Shown here: piece after piece, positions 1 through 8,962 of the stretch
How positions within the stretch are numbered: position 1 is the stretch's first letter
How the letters are laid out: every line of letters begins with the position of its first letter
Source of the DNA: JACKII01 sp963807085
GTDB taxonomy: Bacteria > Pseudomonadota > Alphaproteobacteria > Bin95
DNA length: 64,000 nt
Direction of reading: 5' to 3'
Assembly (NCBI GenBank): GCA_963807085.1
Contig: CAWEBB010000011.1
Span: 141,385-205,384 of the forward strand
Notes under the pieces: generated by a model
Told to the model about the DNA's origin: nothing
What the model saw: the letters and a program-made list of their open reading frames with translations, nothing else
Databases searched by the model: none
Position numbers and translations under genes: made by a program

Positions 1-2
1 CG

Positions 3-422
3 CAGGACACGCTGCTCGACGTGCTGCGCAACGACCTGGGGCTGACCGGCTCCAAGGAAGGTTGCGGCTCCGGCGACTGTGGCGCGTGCAGCGTGATCGC
101 CGACAACCGGCTGGTTTGCTCCTGCCTGATGCTGGGATCCGAAGCCGAAGGCAAGGAAATCGTTACGGTCGAAGGGATTGCGACCGGCGACAAGCTACAT
201 CCGGTGCAAGAACAATTCCTGAAGCACGCGGCACTTCAGTGCGGCTTCTGCACGCCGGGCCTGATCGTCGCGACCAAGGCGCTGCTCGATGCCCATCCAA
301 AGCCGACGGACGAAGAGGCGCGCTACTGGCTTGCCGGCAACCTCTGCCGCTGCACCGGCTATGACAAGATCATGAAAGCCGTCCACGAGGCCGGCGCCCA
401 AATGCGCGGGGAGACCGTCTGA
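3..422 (+). CDS. (2Fe-2S)-binding small subunit of a xanthine dehydrogenase/CO dehydrogenase-type molybdenum hydroxylase (5' truncated)
   Basis: The frame is open from the window edge, so the N-terminus lies upstream. It reads QDTLLDVLRNDLG, then the plant-ferredoxin-type cluster GCGSGDCGAC. The second [2Fe-2S] domain follows, with QCGFCTPG and NLCRCTGY. Both four-cysteine sites typical of CoxS/XdhA-type electron-transfer subunits are visible. This subunit passes electrons from the Mo cofactor of the next gene product to an FAD subunit, which is presumably encoded upstream of the window. The stop overlaps the next start (TGATG), so the two are translationally coupled. The substrate cannot be read from this subunit. 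Confidence 0.95.
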   Translation, partial: QDTLLDVLRNDLGLTGSKEGCGSGDCGACSVIADNRLVCSCLMLGSEAEGKEIVTVEGIATGDKLHPVQEQFLKHAALQCGFCTPGLIVATKALLDAHPKPTDEEARYWLAGNLCRCTGYDKIMKAVHEAGAQMRGETV

Positions 423-2718
423 TGAACGACGTCACGTTGAAAGTTGTCGGCACGCGCCCGGTGCGGCCGGATGGCGTTGACAAGGTAATCGGCCGGGCCA
501 TGTTCGGCGCCGATGCGGTCATGCCGGGGATGATCTTTGGCGCGACCGTGCGCTCGCCGCATGCCCATGCCAGGATCAAAAAGATCGACACCGCCAAGGC
601 CGAGGCGTTGAAGGGGGTGAAGGCCGTCGTCACCGCGGCGGACTTCCCGGAAATTGCGTCGGAGGAAGCGTTCGTCGGCGAAGGCCCAATGAATTTCCGT
701 GACCTTTCGCAAAACCTGATGGCGCGCAACAAGGTCCTTTATGATGGCCACGTTGTCGCCGCGGTCGCCGCCACCTCCACCAGCATCGCCCGCGCCGCGG
801 CCGAGTTGATCGAGGTAGAGTACGAGGTGCTGCCGCACGTCATCGACGAGATCGAAGCGATGGCGGACGATGCGCCCTTGCTGCATGACGACATTTTCAC
901 CCAGGGCGTCGATCCCGCGCCGGAGAAGCCCTCGAACGTCGCCAAGCGGGTGGAGTTCAGCAAAGGCGACCTCGATGCGGGCTTCGCCGCTGCCGACGTC
1001 GTGGTCGAGCGCACCTTCAAAACGGCGCCGGTTCACCAAGCTTATATCGAACCGCATGCCTGCGTGGCCGCATACAATTCCGACGGCCAGTGCCAGGTTA
1101 TCTGCTCCAGTCAGGGCCAGTTCATGGTTCGCGCCTACTGTGCCAAGCTGCTGAATATCGAGGCGTCCGATATCCGCGTGACGCCGACGGAGATCGGCGG
1201 GGGCTTCGGGGGCAAGACGCTGGTCTATCTGGAGCCGCTGGCGCTCGCGCTTTCCAAGAAAGCCGGCCGCCCCGTGCGGATGATCATGGACCGCACCGAA
1301 GTGTTCCGTGGCACCGGCCCGACCTCCGGCGGCACCATTCACGTGAAGGTAGGGGCCAAGAAAGACGGCACCATCACTGCCGCGGATGCGGAGATCATCC
1401 TGCAGGCTGGCGCCTATCCGGGTTCGCCCATGGGTCCGGCGGCCATGTGCTGCTTTGCCATGTACGATCTGGAGAATGCGCGCGCCGTCGGCATTGACGT
1501 GGTCTCCAACCGCCCGAAAGTGGCGGCCTATCGCGCGCCGGGCGCACCGATCTCGACCTTCGCCACCGAAAGCGTGATGGACGAGGTCGCCCGTGAAATC
1601 GGCATGGACCCGATCGACTTCCGCCTGAAAAATGCGGCGAAAAACGGAACGAAGGCGCTCTATGGCCCGACGTTCCAGAATATCGGCTTGGTCGAGACCC
1701 TGGAAGCCGCGAAAAACCACCCGAACCTGCAGGCGAAACTGGGGCCCAACCAGGGCCGCGGCATCGCGTCGGGTTTCTGGTTCAACATCGGCGGCGAAAG
1801 CTCCGCCACGATCTATGTCAACGAAGACGGCACCGTCTCGCTGGTCTCCGGAAGCGTGGATGTGGGTGGGTCGCGCGCGTCGATGGCGATGATGGCGGCC
1901 GAAATTCTGGGTGTGGACGTCGAGCGGGTTCGCCCGATCGTCGGCGATACCGGCTCGGTCGGTTTCACCTTCCTGACCGGCGGCAGCCGCGTCACCTTCG
2001 CGACCGGCACCGCCGTTTGCGAAGCGACCGAAGAGGTTGTCCGGATCCTCAAGGGCCGCGCCGCCAAGATATGGGAGATTGACGACGAAGCGGTGGAATG
2101 GCGCGACGGCTCGGCCTATCCGGCCGGCGACAATGCCGGCAAGTTCGAACCGATGACGCTGGAAGAGATCGCCGCCAAGGCCGGCCGGACCGGCGGCCCG
2201 ATCAACGCCAGAGGCTCGGTCAACGCCCAGGGTGCGGGCCCCGGCTGGGGCGTGCACGTGGTGGACGTCGAAGTCGATCCCGAGACCGGCAATGTGACAG
2301 ATCCTGCGCTACACCGCGGCCCAGGACGTCGGACGCGCGATCCACCCATCCTATGTCGAGGGCCAGGTGCAGGGCGGCGTCGTCCAGGGCATCGGTTGGG
2401 CGCTGAACGAGGAATACATTTACGACAAAGACGGGCGCCTCGATAATCCCGGCTTCCTCGACTACCGCGTTCCGGTCGCGAGCGATCTGCCGATGATCGA
2501 CGCGGTCCTCGATCGAGGTGCCGAATCCGCGGCATCCGTTCGGCGCAAAGGGCGTCGGCGAGGTGCCGATCGTGCCGCCGATGGCGGCGATCGCCAACGC
2601 GATCTTCGACGCCACCGGCGTGCGCATGACCAGCCTGCCGATGTCGCCGCCAAAGGTACGGGCGGCATTGGATGCGGCGGGCAAATCCGGCGCGCCCGCC
2701 AAGGTCGCGGCCGAATAG
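422..2718 (+). pseudogene. Molybdopterin-binding large subunit of the xanthine dehydrogenase family, with two single-base frameshifts
   Basis: Frame 1 (422 to about 2299) encodes a typical aldehyde oxidase/xanthine dehydrogenase large subunit: the N-terminal hammerhead domain, the cofactor motif GGGFGGK near residue 260, and AYRAPGAP. At about 2300 one extra G moves the homologous sequence (ILRYTAAQDVGRAIHPSY) to a second frame. At about 2511 another extra G moves it to the third frame. That frame carries HPFGAKGVGEVPIVPP, with the family's catalytic glutamate in GVGE, and ends at 2718. All expected domains are therefore present but split over three frames. The gene is coupled to the upstream iron-sulfur subunit and followed by a ThiS-like gene. 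It is either a recent pseudogene or an intact gene with two sequencing errors. The reaction would be hydroxylation of an aldehyde, purine-like or similar substrate. Confidence 0.9.
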
Positions 2719-2739
2719 AGAGGGAATGGCGGCGGAGCG

Positions 2740-2988
2740 ATGGCGACAATTTACCTAAGCGCAACGCTCTGCCGCCCCTTTTGCGGCGATGTCCGTGTCG
2801 TCGAATTGGACGTCGCCACGATTGGTCAGTTGATCAAGGCGCTCGAGGCCAAGTTTCCCGGCCTCGGCCAGCAGGTCGACGAAAGCATGGCCGTCGCCAT
2901 CGACGGGGAAATCTTCCAGGACACGCTGATCCACCCGATCAAGCCCGACAGCGAAGTTCACCTGATTCCGAAAATCGCGGGCGGCTGA
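2740..2988 (+). CDS. MoaD/ThiS-family sulfur-carrier-like protein
   Basis: This 82-residue protein has the size of a ubiquitin-fold sulfur carrier. It ends in Gly-Gly (KIAGG), the C-terminus that is adenylated and thiocarboxylated in MoaD and ThiS. The pattern VTIGQLIKALEAKFPGL followed by VAIDGEIFQDTLIHPIKPDSEVHLIP matches the beta-grasp family. It lies 21 bases after the Mo-hydroxylase large subunit on the same strand, so it probably serves molybdopterin maturation or another sulfur transfer for that enzyme. A dedicated role is inferred from position only. The next gene is convergent. Confidence 0.8.
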   Translation: MATIYLSATLCRPFCGDVRVVELDVATIGQLIKALEAKFPGLGQQVDESMAVAIDGEIFQDTLIHPIKPDSEVHLIPKIAGG

Positions 2989-3106
2989 CGGCGCGGCGCC
3001 CGCCCACGGCGCTTGCAGCTGTTTCATTGGCAGTCATCTTCACCCTGACCCGGTCGAAGGTTGAAGGGAAGACACGATCCGGGCGTGACGTAACGAACGC
3101 CCTTCC

Positions 3107-4111
3107 CTACCCCACAAACGCCCGATCGCCTTGCCACAATTCACGCAGTGCGGACGTGGCGGCTTCGGGTAGAGGCCCCATCGCCTCGGCTGCGAGCGCC
3201 TGCTCCAAATGCTCCATCTTGGCCATGCCGACTTCGATGGTAGAGAGCGCCTCATTCCCCAGACCAAAGCGCAACGCCGCTTGTGCGGGCGTACCGTGAC
3301 TATCGCCCAGCGCCTGCCAGACTGCCGCGGCACGGGCCTCTTCGGCCTCATTGCCGGCATTCTCCGTGACCGGCAGTTCGCGGCCATGGCGCACCTTCGT
3401 TGCCAGATGGCCCGCAGCGAAGATGCGGATGGTCATCACCCCCAGATCCCGCTTTTGCGTCGTCTCCAGCAATCCCGAAAAATCCGTGGTGTTCCAGGCG
3501 GGCGGGGCCTCGGTCCAGCCGGCGCTGGGGTTCAGCAGGTTGTAGTAGACCTGGACCGTGTCGAACCCCCCCAAATCGGCGACAGCGATGACCGCCGGCG
3601 CCTCACCCAGGCCCGTAAAGCCGATATGGTCGCAGATGCCTTCGCTGCGCAGCCGGTCCATGGCCTGGGCCAGGCCGCCACGCCCAAGCACGCGGGAGGC
3701 GTGGATGCCGCGTGTGCCCTCGCGCGTGGTACTGTCGTCGGCCAGAATCTGATTGTGCAGGAACAGTACGTTCACCTTGGATAGCTGCAGCCGCTCCAGA
3801 CTGGCTTCCGCCGACCGCCGCATCTGCCCGGCCAGGTCCGGCTTCGCCGGGTCCACGCGGAATTTCGTGGAAATAAATGGCAGCTGGCCCTCGCCGCGGG
3901 TCTTCAGCCAGCGGCCGATCACGGCCTCCGAAACGCCGTCGCCATAGGACGAGGCGGTATCGACCCAATTGATACCGGCGTCACAGGCGCGTTGCAGCGC
4001 CTGGTGCGAGACCTCCTGCGCACTGTCGATCAACAAGCCGCCGACCCAGCCGCCGCCGAAGGTCAAGGCGGAGACGTTCAGGCCGGTGCGGCCAAAGCGG
4101 CGATACTGCAT
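3107..4111 (-). CDS. Aldo/keto reductase family protein
   Basis: A 334-residue protein with an (alpha/beta)8 reductase sequence. It starts MQYRRFGRTGLNVSALTFGG and keeps the catalytic tetrad: D51 and Y56 in DTASSYG, K83 in STKFR, and H119 in NVLFLHN. The family reduces aldehydes or ketones with NADPH. Full family length suggests an intact enzyme. It starts 4 bases after the stop of the VOC-family gene, so the two form an operon. The substrate is unknown. It resembles the L-fucose/D-threo-aldose dehydrogenase branch, but I cannot separate subfamilies by eye. Confidence 0.9.
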   Translation of the reverse strand: MQYRRFGRTGLNVSALTFGGGWVGGLLIDSAQEVSHQALQRACDAGINWVDTASSYGDGVSEAVIGRWLKTRGEGQLPFISTKFRVDPAKPDLAGQMRRSAEASLERLQLSKVNVLFLHNQILADDSTTREGTRGIHASRVLGRGGLAQAMDRLRSEGICDHIGFTGLGEAPAVIAVADLGGFDTVQVYYNLLNPSAGWTEAPPAWNTTDFSGLLETTQKRDLGVMTIRIFAAGHLATKVRHGRELPVTENAGNEAEEARAAAVWQALGDSHGTPAQAALRFGLGNEALSTIEVGMAKMEHLEQALAAEAMGPLPEAATSALRELWQGDRAFVG

Positions 4112-4115
4112 GGGC

Positions 4116-4919
4116 CTAAGCTCCCTGAACCATTTTCATCCTTGTGCCGCAGAGCGTCACCACATTGTCGTCGATGCGCAGACCCGCTTCTGCAGCCCGG
4201 TCGAGCACCGCCCCCACATCCCGGCAACCGAGATCGAGCCCGCCAAGCCCCTCGCCCCTGCCGTCACGGGTCTCGACAAAGCGCAGCATCGCATCGTGCA
4301 GTTGCAGGTAGGGGTTGGCGTGGGCGTCAACGGCGAGCGGCAGGTCCAGCACCGCCGCCCAGCGCTCCGCCAAGGTCGACGGATCGGGGCTTTGCAGTTC
4401 CGCCGCGCGTATGCCGGTGACGAGGTTCGACGGCTCCATGGCGCGCCAAGCCGTGCCTGCGGGATGCCAGGGCTGGTCCGGGCGGATCGGGTCCTCCGGG
4501 TCGGAATCGTTGCGGTCGATGGAAAGGATTGCGCCGCCCACGTCGCGCGGGTGCAATTGCACGCCGCGGAACTCACCATAGTCCATCTCAGTCGCAATGC
4601 GCACACCCAGGTCCGGCAGGCGGGCGTAAAGCCTTGGATGCAGGTCATCCGATGCCTGCAGGATAACCATGTAGCCGCCGTCGCCGCCGCGGCGCTCCAG
4701 ATAGCGGCCGGCGGCGGTCTCCTCCGGCTGCTTGTCCGCCATCGGAGCTACCACCTCCAGGAAGGAAAAGCCCACGGGCGAGAGGAAATTTTCCAGTCCC
4801 CACCGGCCGACGGCCGGGTCGCGGAAGCAGACGGCCAAATCCAGCACGTCGGCAAACAGTTTCTCGGTCTCGGCCAAGTCGTGGGCGACCAGGCAGATTT
4901 GGCGAAGGCGGAGGGGCAT
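4116..4919 (-). CDS. VOC (glyoxalase/dioxygenase fold) family protein
   Basis: About 267 residues. The start at 4919 (MPLRLRQICLVAHDL) is preferred over upstream in-frame ATGs because AAAAGGAA lies about 8 bases ahead and the glyoxalase-like module begins there. RLRQICLVAHDLAETEKLFADVLDL is a typical first beta-alpha-beta unit (positions about 3-27). A second module starts near GIRAAELQSPDPSTLAERWAAVLDLPL. The protein is therefore a two-module VOC protein, a family that includes metal-dependent lyases, isomerases and dioxygenases. The gene is cotranscribed with the aldo/keto reductase 4 bases downstream. The specific reaction is unknown. Confidence 0.8.
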   Translation of the reverse strand: MPLRLRQICLVAHDLAETEKLFADVLDLAVCFRDPAVGRWGLENFLSPVGFSFLEVVAPMADKQPEETAAGRYLERRGGDGGYMVILQASDDLHPRLYARLPDLGVRIATEMDYGEFRGVQLHPRDVGGAILSIDRNDSDPEDPIRPDQPWHPAGTAWRAMEPSNLVTGIRAAELQSPDPSTLAERWAAVLDLPLAVDAHANPYLQLHDAMLRFVETRDGRGEGLGGLDLGCRDVGAVLDRAAEAGLRIDDNVVTLCGTRMKMVQGA

Positions 4920-5163
4920 CGGGCCATTCCTTTTCAAATGGTTAGTGCACAAAGCCGCGGTATGCCGAGCCATGCTGGCCATAGCGTTGCGTCCCGGCCC
5001 GCATGGGACAAGTATTTCAGTCTTCGTCTATGTCCACCTTGGCACATCACGATCCAAGATCGGTAGTGGACTCTCATGCTAGAGGGGATTTGGCTGACAC
5101 TGAATCATTCCCTCCCCCTTCCTGCATGAAAGAGCAGGACGGCAAGCGCGTGGCCTTAACAGA

Positions 5164-6528
5164 TCAAAGTCCGCCCGAACTGACCGCATCTTCCAGCAGG
5201 AAAGGCTCGAAGACGGCCCGCCGGTTGGCGTTGCCCGGCGCGTCGGAATTGACGATCCGGTGCTCACCGCCCCGGCCGACGGCAAGCACCCGCTCCTCCG
5301 GGACGCCCAGGCTGACAAGTTGCTCCGCAATGGCATCCGCCCTTTTTTGTGACACTATCATGTTAGCCTCCCGGTCGGTGCTGTGGAAATCCGCATAACC
5401 GACAACGCGAATGCCGAGCGATGAATCCGAGGCGAGCAGGAGCGTCGCCACATGCTGTACCGCCTCGTCGGCAGCACTTGGATCGTCGTAACGCTGGGCC
5501 TCCAAAAACTGGATCGTGATGCCGGCAAGCTGGGCGGCCAGGTTCCAGACCGGCGGATAATGCTGCTCGCGCCACTCGGTCAACTGGGTCTGGAGCGCCA
5601 CCTTGGTCGCTTCCTGTCCTCGTGCGAGCTCTTCATCCCGCGCGGCCAGGGCGTTCATTTTCGCCAGGATCGCCTGAAACTGTTTATCCAGGGTCTGGAG
5701 CGCGAGCGCCGCGCTTTTTCGCAGCGCCGCAACATCCTTCGGCGCAACACTGTCCCCTTCGGCATCCCGCTCAAGCCGCGCCACGCGTTCCGACACCCCT
5801 GTCGCCGCCGCGCTCCGGTCCGCGAGCAGGCGGACATAGGTCGCCAACGCCTGCAATTCCTCCTCCTGGCGCGTCAACGCGGCTCCGATTTCGGGCGACT
5901 GATGAGCCGGAGCCATGGAAGCGTCGGCCTCGCCGGAAACCCGGCGCATTTGCGCCGCATCAATCGCATCCAGCCGATCTGACAGCGCTCGCACAAGGGC
6001 GGCCAGCGCCTGGATGTCCGCGGCCTGCGGGGCCAGTGCCTCACCCGTGTCGGGCGGTGTTGGCGCCGTGAACGATGGCAATTGAGCTTCCAGAGCGCTC
6101 AGGCGAACTTCCAAGTGATGGACCTTGTCGAGCTGCTTCGACAAAGTGTCGGCGAGCGCCATAACAGCATTCAGTTCGGCCAATTGCTGCCCGTCGGCGG
6201 CGACGTTGAGCCGCCGAATGATATCTCCGCCCGGACCTCGTGCCTGGGCTTGCTCGACGGTTCCGATGCGGGCAGCCAACCCATCGCGCACGGCCACCAC
6301 GCTTTCGTTCAAACCGCTCATCTGTCGTTCCAGGGCGGCGATCGCTGCCGTCTGCTGCCGGTTTTGGGCTTTTAGCGCTCGAACGTCGGCGGTGTGCTGG
6401 CTGTAGGTCCCGGCGACCCACCAAAGACCCCCAATCACCGCAATACAACCGACCGCCAGCAGCAAGCGCAGCCGCGTCAGGCGCAAGAGCCATGCTCGTG
6501 GTTCATTGTTCATGGTGGCATTGTTCAT
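5164..6528 (-). CDS. Inner-membrane-anchored, coiled-coil OmpA/MotB-domain protein
   Basis: A 454-residue protein. A cytoplasmic N-terminus is followed by one hydrophobic segment (about residues 20-41, LLLAVGCIAVIGGLWWVAG). Next comes a long Gln/Ala/Leu-rich stretch with several predicted coiled coils (about 45-300). The C-terminal peptidoglycan-binding domain of the OmpA/MotB type includes VVGYADFHSTDREANMIVSQ, RADAIAEQLVSLGVPEERV and NANRRAVF (about 365-445). The layout resembles envelope-spanning proteins that tether the inner membrane to peptidoglycan. It is divergent from zur with 133 bases between the starts. No partner such as motA is adjacent, so a flagellar stator role is not supported. 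Confidence 0.8.
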   Translation of the reverse strand: MNNATMNNEPRAWLLRLTRLRLLLAVGCIAVIGGLWWVAGTYSQHTADVRALKAQNRQQTAAIAALERQMSGLNESVVAVRDGLAARIGTVEQAQARGPGGDIIRRLNVAADGQQLAELNAVMALADTLSKQLDKVHHLEVRLSALEAQLPSFTAPTPPDTGEALAPQAADIQALAALVRALSDRLDAIDAAQMRRVSGEADASMAPAHQSPEIGAALTRQEEELQALATYVRLLADRSAAATGVSERVARLERDAEGDSVAPKDVAALRKSAALALQTLDKQFQAILAKMNALAARDEELARGQEATKVALQTQLTEWREQHYPPVWNLAAQLAGITIQFLEAQRYDDPSAADEAVQHVATLLLASDSSLGIRVVGYADFHSTDREANMIVSQKRADAIAEQLVSLGVPEERVLAVGRGGEHRIVNSDAPGNANRRAVFEPFLLEDAVSSGGL

Positions 6529-6637
6529 GGTGGCGAACCGTCGAAGTCATAAAAGCGATCTCCGGACCTGATGCGCTGGCGTCAGACCGTGGGAAAACAC
6601 GAGGATAAGCTTACCTGTCAACTCCTTGACGCCCGAT

Positions 6638-6654
6638 ACCGTATGTTATACGGT
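6638..6654. promoter_or_regulatory. Perfect palindrome in front of zur, candidate Zur operator
   Basis: ACCGTATGTTATACGGT has 7-base arms that are exact reverse complements around a 3-base centre. It ends 7 bases before the zur ATG at 6662. A dyad with a GTTATA-type core directly in front of a Fur-family zinc regulator and its znu genes is what an autoregulatory Zur box would look like. Binding is inferred, not shown. Confidence 0.5.
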
Positions 6655-6661
6655 CCGCATC

Positions 6662-7150
6662 ATGCCAAAGCATTTCGATCAAAACCAGCCCAAGCCAAAC
6701 CAGGCTGAAACGAGCGCCAGCGGCATCCCGGTCAGGCTAGCGTCGAACCACGCCAAGGTCTACGACGCCTTGCGCACGGGGGCTCGGCCCATGACGGCCT
6801 ATGAGTTGATCGACGCGGTCCGGCCAAGCGGCATTTCCGCGCCACCAACCGTCTACCGCGCCCTGAACAGGCTGATCGAACTCGGTCTAGCCCACCGCCT
6901 GGAAAGCCTGAACGCCTTCCTCGCCTGCTCCCACGTAGATGACCACCGCGGCAGCGCGATCTTCATGATCTGCGACAACTGCGGTGAGACGCGGGAGGTG
7001 GTCGACCGCTCTCTGGAACAGCATTTGCGCCAGACGAGCGGCGAATGCGCCTTTCACATGGAACAGGCCACCATCGAACTGCGGGGCCGTTGCGCTCGAT
7101 GCGAGCCGCAGAAGCATAACAGCGAAGCTGGCGGGGGAGCACCCGCATGA
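6662..7150 (+). CDS. zur: Fur-family zinc uptake regulator (Zur)
   Basis: About 162 residues from the ATG at 6662. An upstream in-frame TTG at 6626 would place the operator palindrome inside the coding region, so I reject it. The N-terminal winged helix includes KVYDALRTGARPMTAYELIDAV and PPTVYRALNRLIELGLAHRL. The C-terminal dimerisation domain has two CxxC pairs, CDNC and CARC, which form the structural zinc site of Fur/Zur proteins, plus metal-ligand histidines around SHVDDH. Zinc specificity is inferred from cotranscription with znuC, znuB and znuA. The stop overlaps the next start by ATGA. Confidence 0.85.
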   Translation: MPKHFDQNQPKPNQAETSASGIPVRLASNHAKVYDALRTGARPMTAYELIDAVRPSGISAPPTVYRALNRLIELGLAHRLESLNAFLACSHVDDHRGSAIFMICDNCGETREVVDRSLEQHLRQTSGECAFHMEQATIELRGRCARCEPQKHNSEAGGGAPA

Positions 7151-7269
7151 GCGACCACCGACGCGGTTCATCCTTGAGTACAATTCGCATGGGTGCCACA
7201 GGACGCTTGGGCTTGGCGGCCTTGGGCTGCGCGGTGGTTTGGGCCGGCGTGTTCTGGGCCATCGGGTAG
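7147..7269 (+). CDS. 40-residue putative membrane microprotein between zur and znuC
   Basis: ATG at 7147 overlaps the zur stop (ATGA), and the frame ends at TAG 7267-7269, 11 bases before znuC. The peptide has a basic, polar N-terminus (MSDHRRGSSLSTIRMG) and a C-terminal hydrophobic segment of about 19 residues (LGLAALGCAVVWAGVFWAIG), enough for one membrane crossing. Coupling to zur and tight packing with znuC favour a real gene. I do not recognise a family. A role near the ZnuBC permease is only a guess from position. Confidence 0.55.
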   Translation: MSDHRRGSSLSTIRMGATGRLGLAALGCAVVWAGVFWAIG

Positions 7270-7280
7270 GGACGGAAAGC

Positions 7281-8057
7281 ATGGCCAACGTGATCGCGTT
7301 GCGGAACCTGACCCTGGGTTATGACCGGCATCCGGCAGTGCATCACCTGGAGACGGAGTTGCGGCCCGGCTCGCTGACTGCCGTGGTCGGCCCCAACGGC
7401 GCGGGCAAGTCCACCCTGCTGAAAGGCATCGCCGGGGCGCTGCGCCCGCTCGACGGTTCGGTTTCGACCGGCACTATTAAACGCCAGGACATCGCCTATC
7501 TGCCGCAACAGGCAGAGGTAGACCGGGAATTCCCCATCAACGTGCTGGACTTCGTCGCCATGGGTCTCTGGCGCCAGATTGGCCCGTTTGGCGCCATCCG
7601 CCGGCGCGTGCGGCGCCGGATCGAGGAGGCCATTGCCGCGGTCGGCCTGTCCGGCTTTGAAGGCCGCCAGATCGGCTCGCTTTCCGGCGGGCAGATGCAG
7701 CGCGCGATGTTCGCCCGCTTGCTGTTGCAGGATGCCCAGATCGTGCTGCTGGACGAGCCCTTCAACGCCGTCGACACCAAGACCGTCAGCGATCTGCTGG
7801 CGCTTGTGCAACGCTGGCATGGCGAGCGGCGCACCATCGTCACCGTGCTGCACAACATGGAGCATGTGCGCCGCCATTTCCCGGATACGCTGCTGCTGGC
7901 CCGCCAGTTGATCGCCCACGGCCCGACGGGTGAGGTGCTGACGGCGGAGAACCTTTTCCGCGCCCGCCAGGTCTGCGAGACCTTTGACGACCATGCCGCC
8001 GTCTGCCACGGCTCCCCGGCGGAATCGGATCAAAACTCGCCCCAGAGGGCTGCATAA
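7281..8057 (+). CDS. znuC: Zinc/manganese ABC transporter ATP-binding protein (ZnuC-type)
   Basis: 258 residues. The start at 7281 is chosen for the upstream GGGACGGA and because the ABC domain begins there; a longer open frame upstream overlaps zur. Walker A is GPNGAGKST (37-45), the signature is LSGGQ (134-138), Walker B is IVLLDEP (154-160), and the switch histidine is in TVLHNMEH. It is the ATPase energising metal import together with the permease 11 bases downstream. Zinc is inferred from the zur linkage; manganese is the main alternative for this family. Confidence 0.9.
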   Translation: MANVIALRNLTLGYDRHPAVHHLETELRPGSLTAVVGPNGAGKSTLLKGIAGALRPLDGSVSTGTIKRQDIAYLPQQAEVDREFPINVLDFVAMGLWRQIGPFGAIRRRVRRRIEEAIAAVGLSGFEGRQIGSLSGGQMQRAMFARLLLQDAQIVLLDEPFNAVDTKTVSDLLALVQRWHGERRTIVTVLHNMEHVRRHFPDTLLLARQLIAHGPTGEVLTAENLFRARQVCETFDDHAAVCHGSPAESDQNSPQRAA

Positions 8058-8068
8058 TTGAGGGTGGC

Positions 8069-8950
8069 ATGATAGTCGGCGCCATCTTAGACGCCATCGT
8101 TGGTCCCTTTCTGGAGTTCGCGTTTATGCGGCGGGCGCTGGTCGGCTGCGTCGCCATCACGCTCGGCGCGACACCGATTGGCGTGTTCCTGATGCTGCGC
8201 CGCATGAGCCTGACCGGCGACGCCATGGCCCACGCCATTCTGCCAGGCGCCGCCGTCGGCTTTCTGGTGGCCGGCCTTTCGCTCAGCGCCATGACCATCG
8301 GCGGGCTGATTGCCGGCATGGCCGTCGCGCTGGCGGCCGGGTTCGTCGCCCGCTCCACCAGTTTGCGGGAGGATGCGAGCCTCGCCGCCTTCTACCTCAT
8401 ATCGCTGGCGCTGGGCGTGCTGATCGTCTCCATCCGCGGCAGCAACATCGACCTGATGAACGTGCTGTTCGGTACGGTGTTGGCCCTGAACGACGATGCG
8501 CTGTTCCTGCTGGCAGCGATCGCCAGTATCAGCATGGCAGCCGTAGCACTGCTGTTCCGGCCATTGGTCATGGAAAGCCTGGATCCGGGGTTTCTCCGTT
8601 CGGTCAGCGGCGCCGGATCGCTCGCGCATTATGCCTTTCTGGCGCTGGCGGTGCTGAACCTGGTCGGCGGCTTTCACGCGCTCGGCACCCTGATGGCGGT
8701 CGGAATCATGATTTTGCCCGCCGCTGCGGCCCGGTTTTGGACGCGCGAGATCGGCGGGCTGATCGGCGCGGCCATGCTGGTCGGAATCGCCAGCAGCGTT
8801 ACCGGCCTGCTGATCTCGTACCACTGGAGCCTGCCCTCCGGCCCCGCCATCATTCTGGTCGCGGGCTTGATCTATATGGCCTCGCTGATCGCCGGGCCGG
8901 TGGGCAGCATTCTGGCGCGCCATTGGCTGCGCCCGCACCTCGAAGCTTAA
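8069..8950 (+). CDS. znuB: Zinc/manganese ABC transporter permease (ZnuB-type)
   Basis: A 293-residue integral membrane protein of the ABC-3 permease family, with about eight hydrophobic segments. FMRRALVGCVAITLGATPIG and MLRRMSLTGDAMAHAILPG are hallmarks of ZnuB/MntB proteins. It starts 11 bases after znuC and ends 12 bases before znuA. It forms the membrane channel for the imported metal. Length and architecture look intact. Confidence 0.9.
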   Translation: MIVGAILDAIVGPFLEFAFMRRALVGCVAITLGATPIGVFLMLRRMSLTGDAMAHAILPGAAVGFLVAGLSLSAMTIGGLIAGMAVALAAGFVARSTSLREDASLAAFYLISLALGVLIVSIRGSNIDLMNVLFGTVLALNDDALFLLAAIASISMAAVALLFRPLVMESLDPGFLRSVSGAGSLAHYAFLALAVLNLVGGFHALGTLMAVGIMILPAAAARFWTREIGGLIGAAMLVGIASSVTGLLISYHWSLPSGPAIILVAGLIYMASLIAGPVGSILARHWLRPHLEA

Positions 8951-8962
8951 GGCGGGATCTCC

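Noticed and set aside
359..2257. 632-codon open frame on the minus strand opposite the Mo-hydroxylase gene
   Set aside because: Composition is the usual antisense shadow of a high-GC gene (Arg/Ala/Gly-rich, no family pattern), and the plus strand carries a clear domain match.
6626..6661. TTG start for zur 12 codons upstream
   Set aside because: It would make the operator palindrome part of the coding sequence; TTG there is more likely part of a -35 element.
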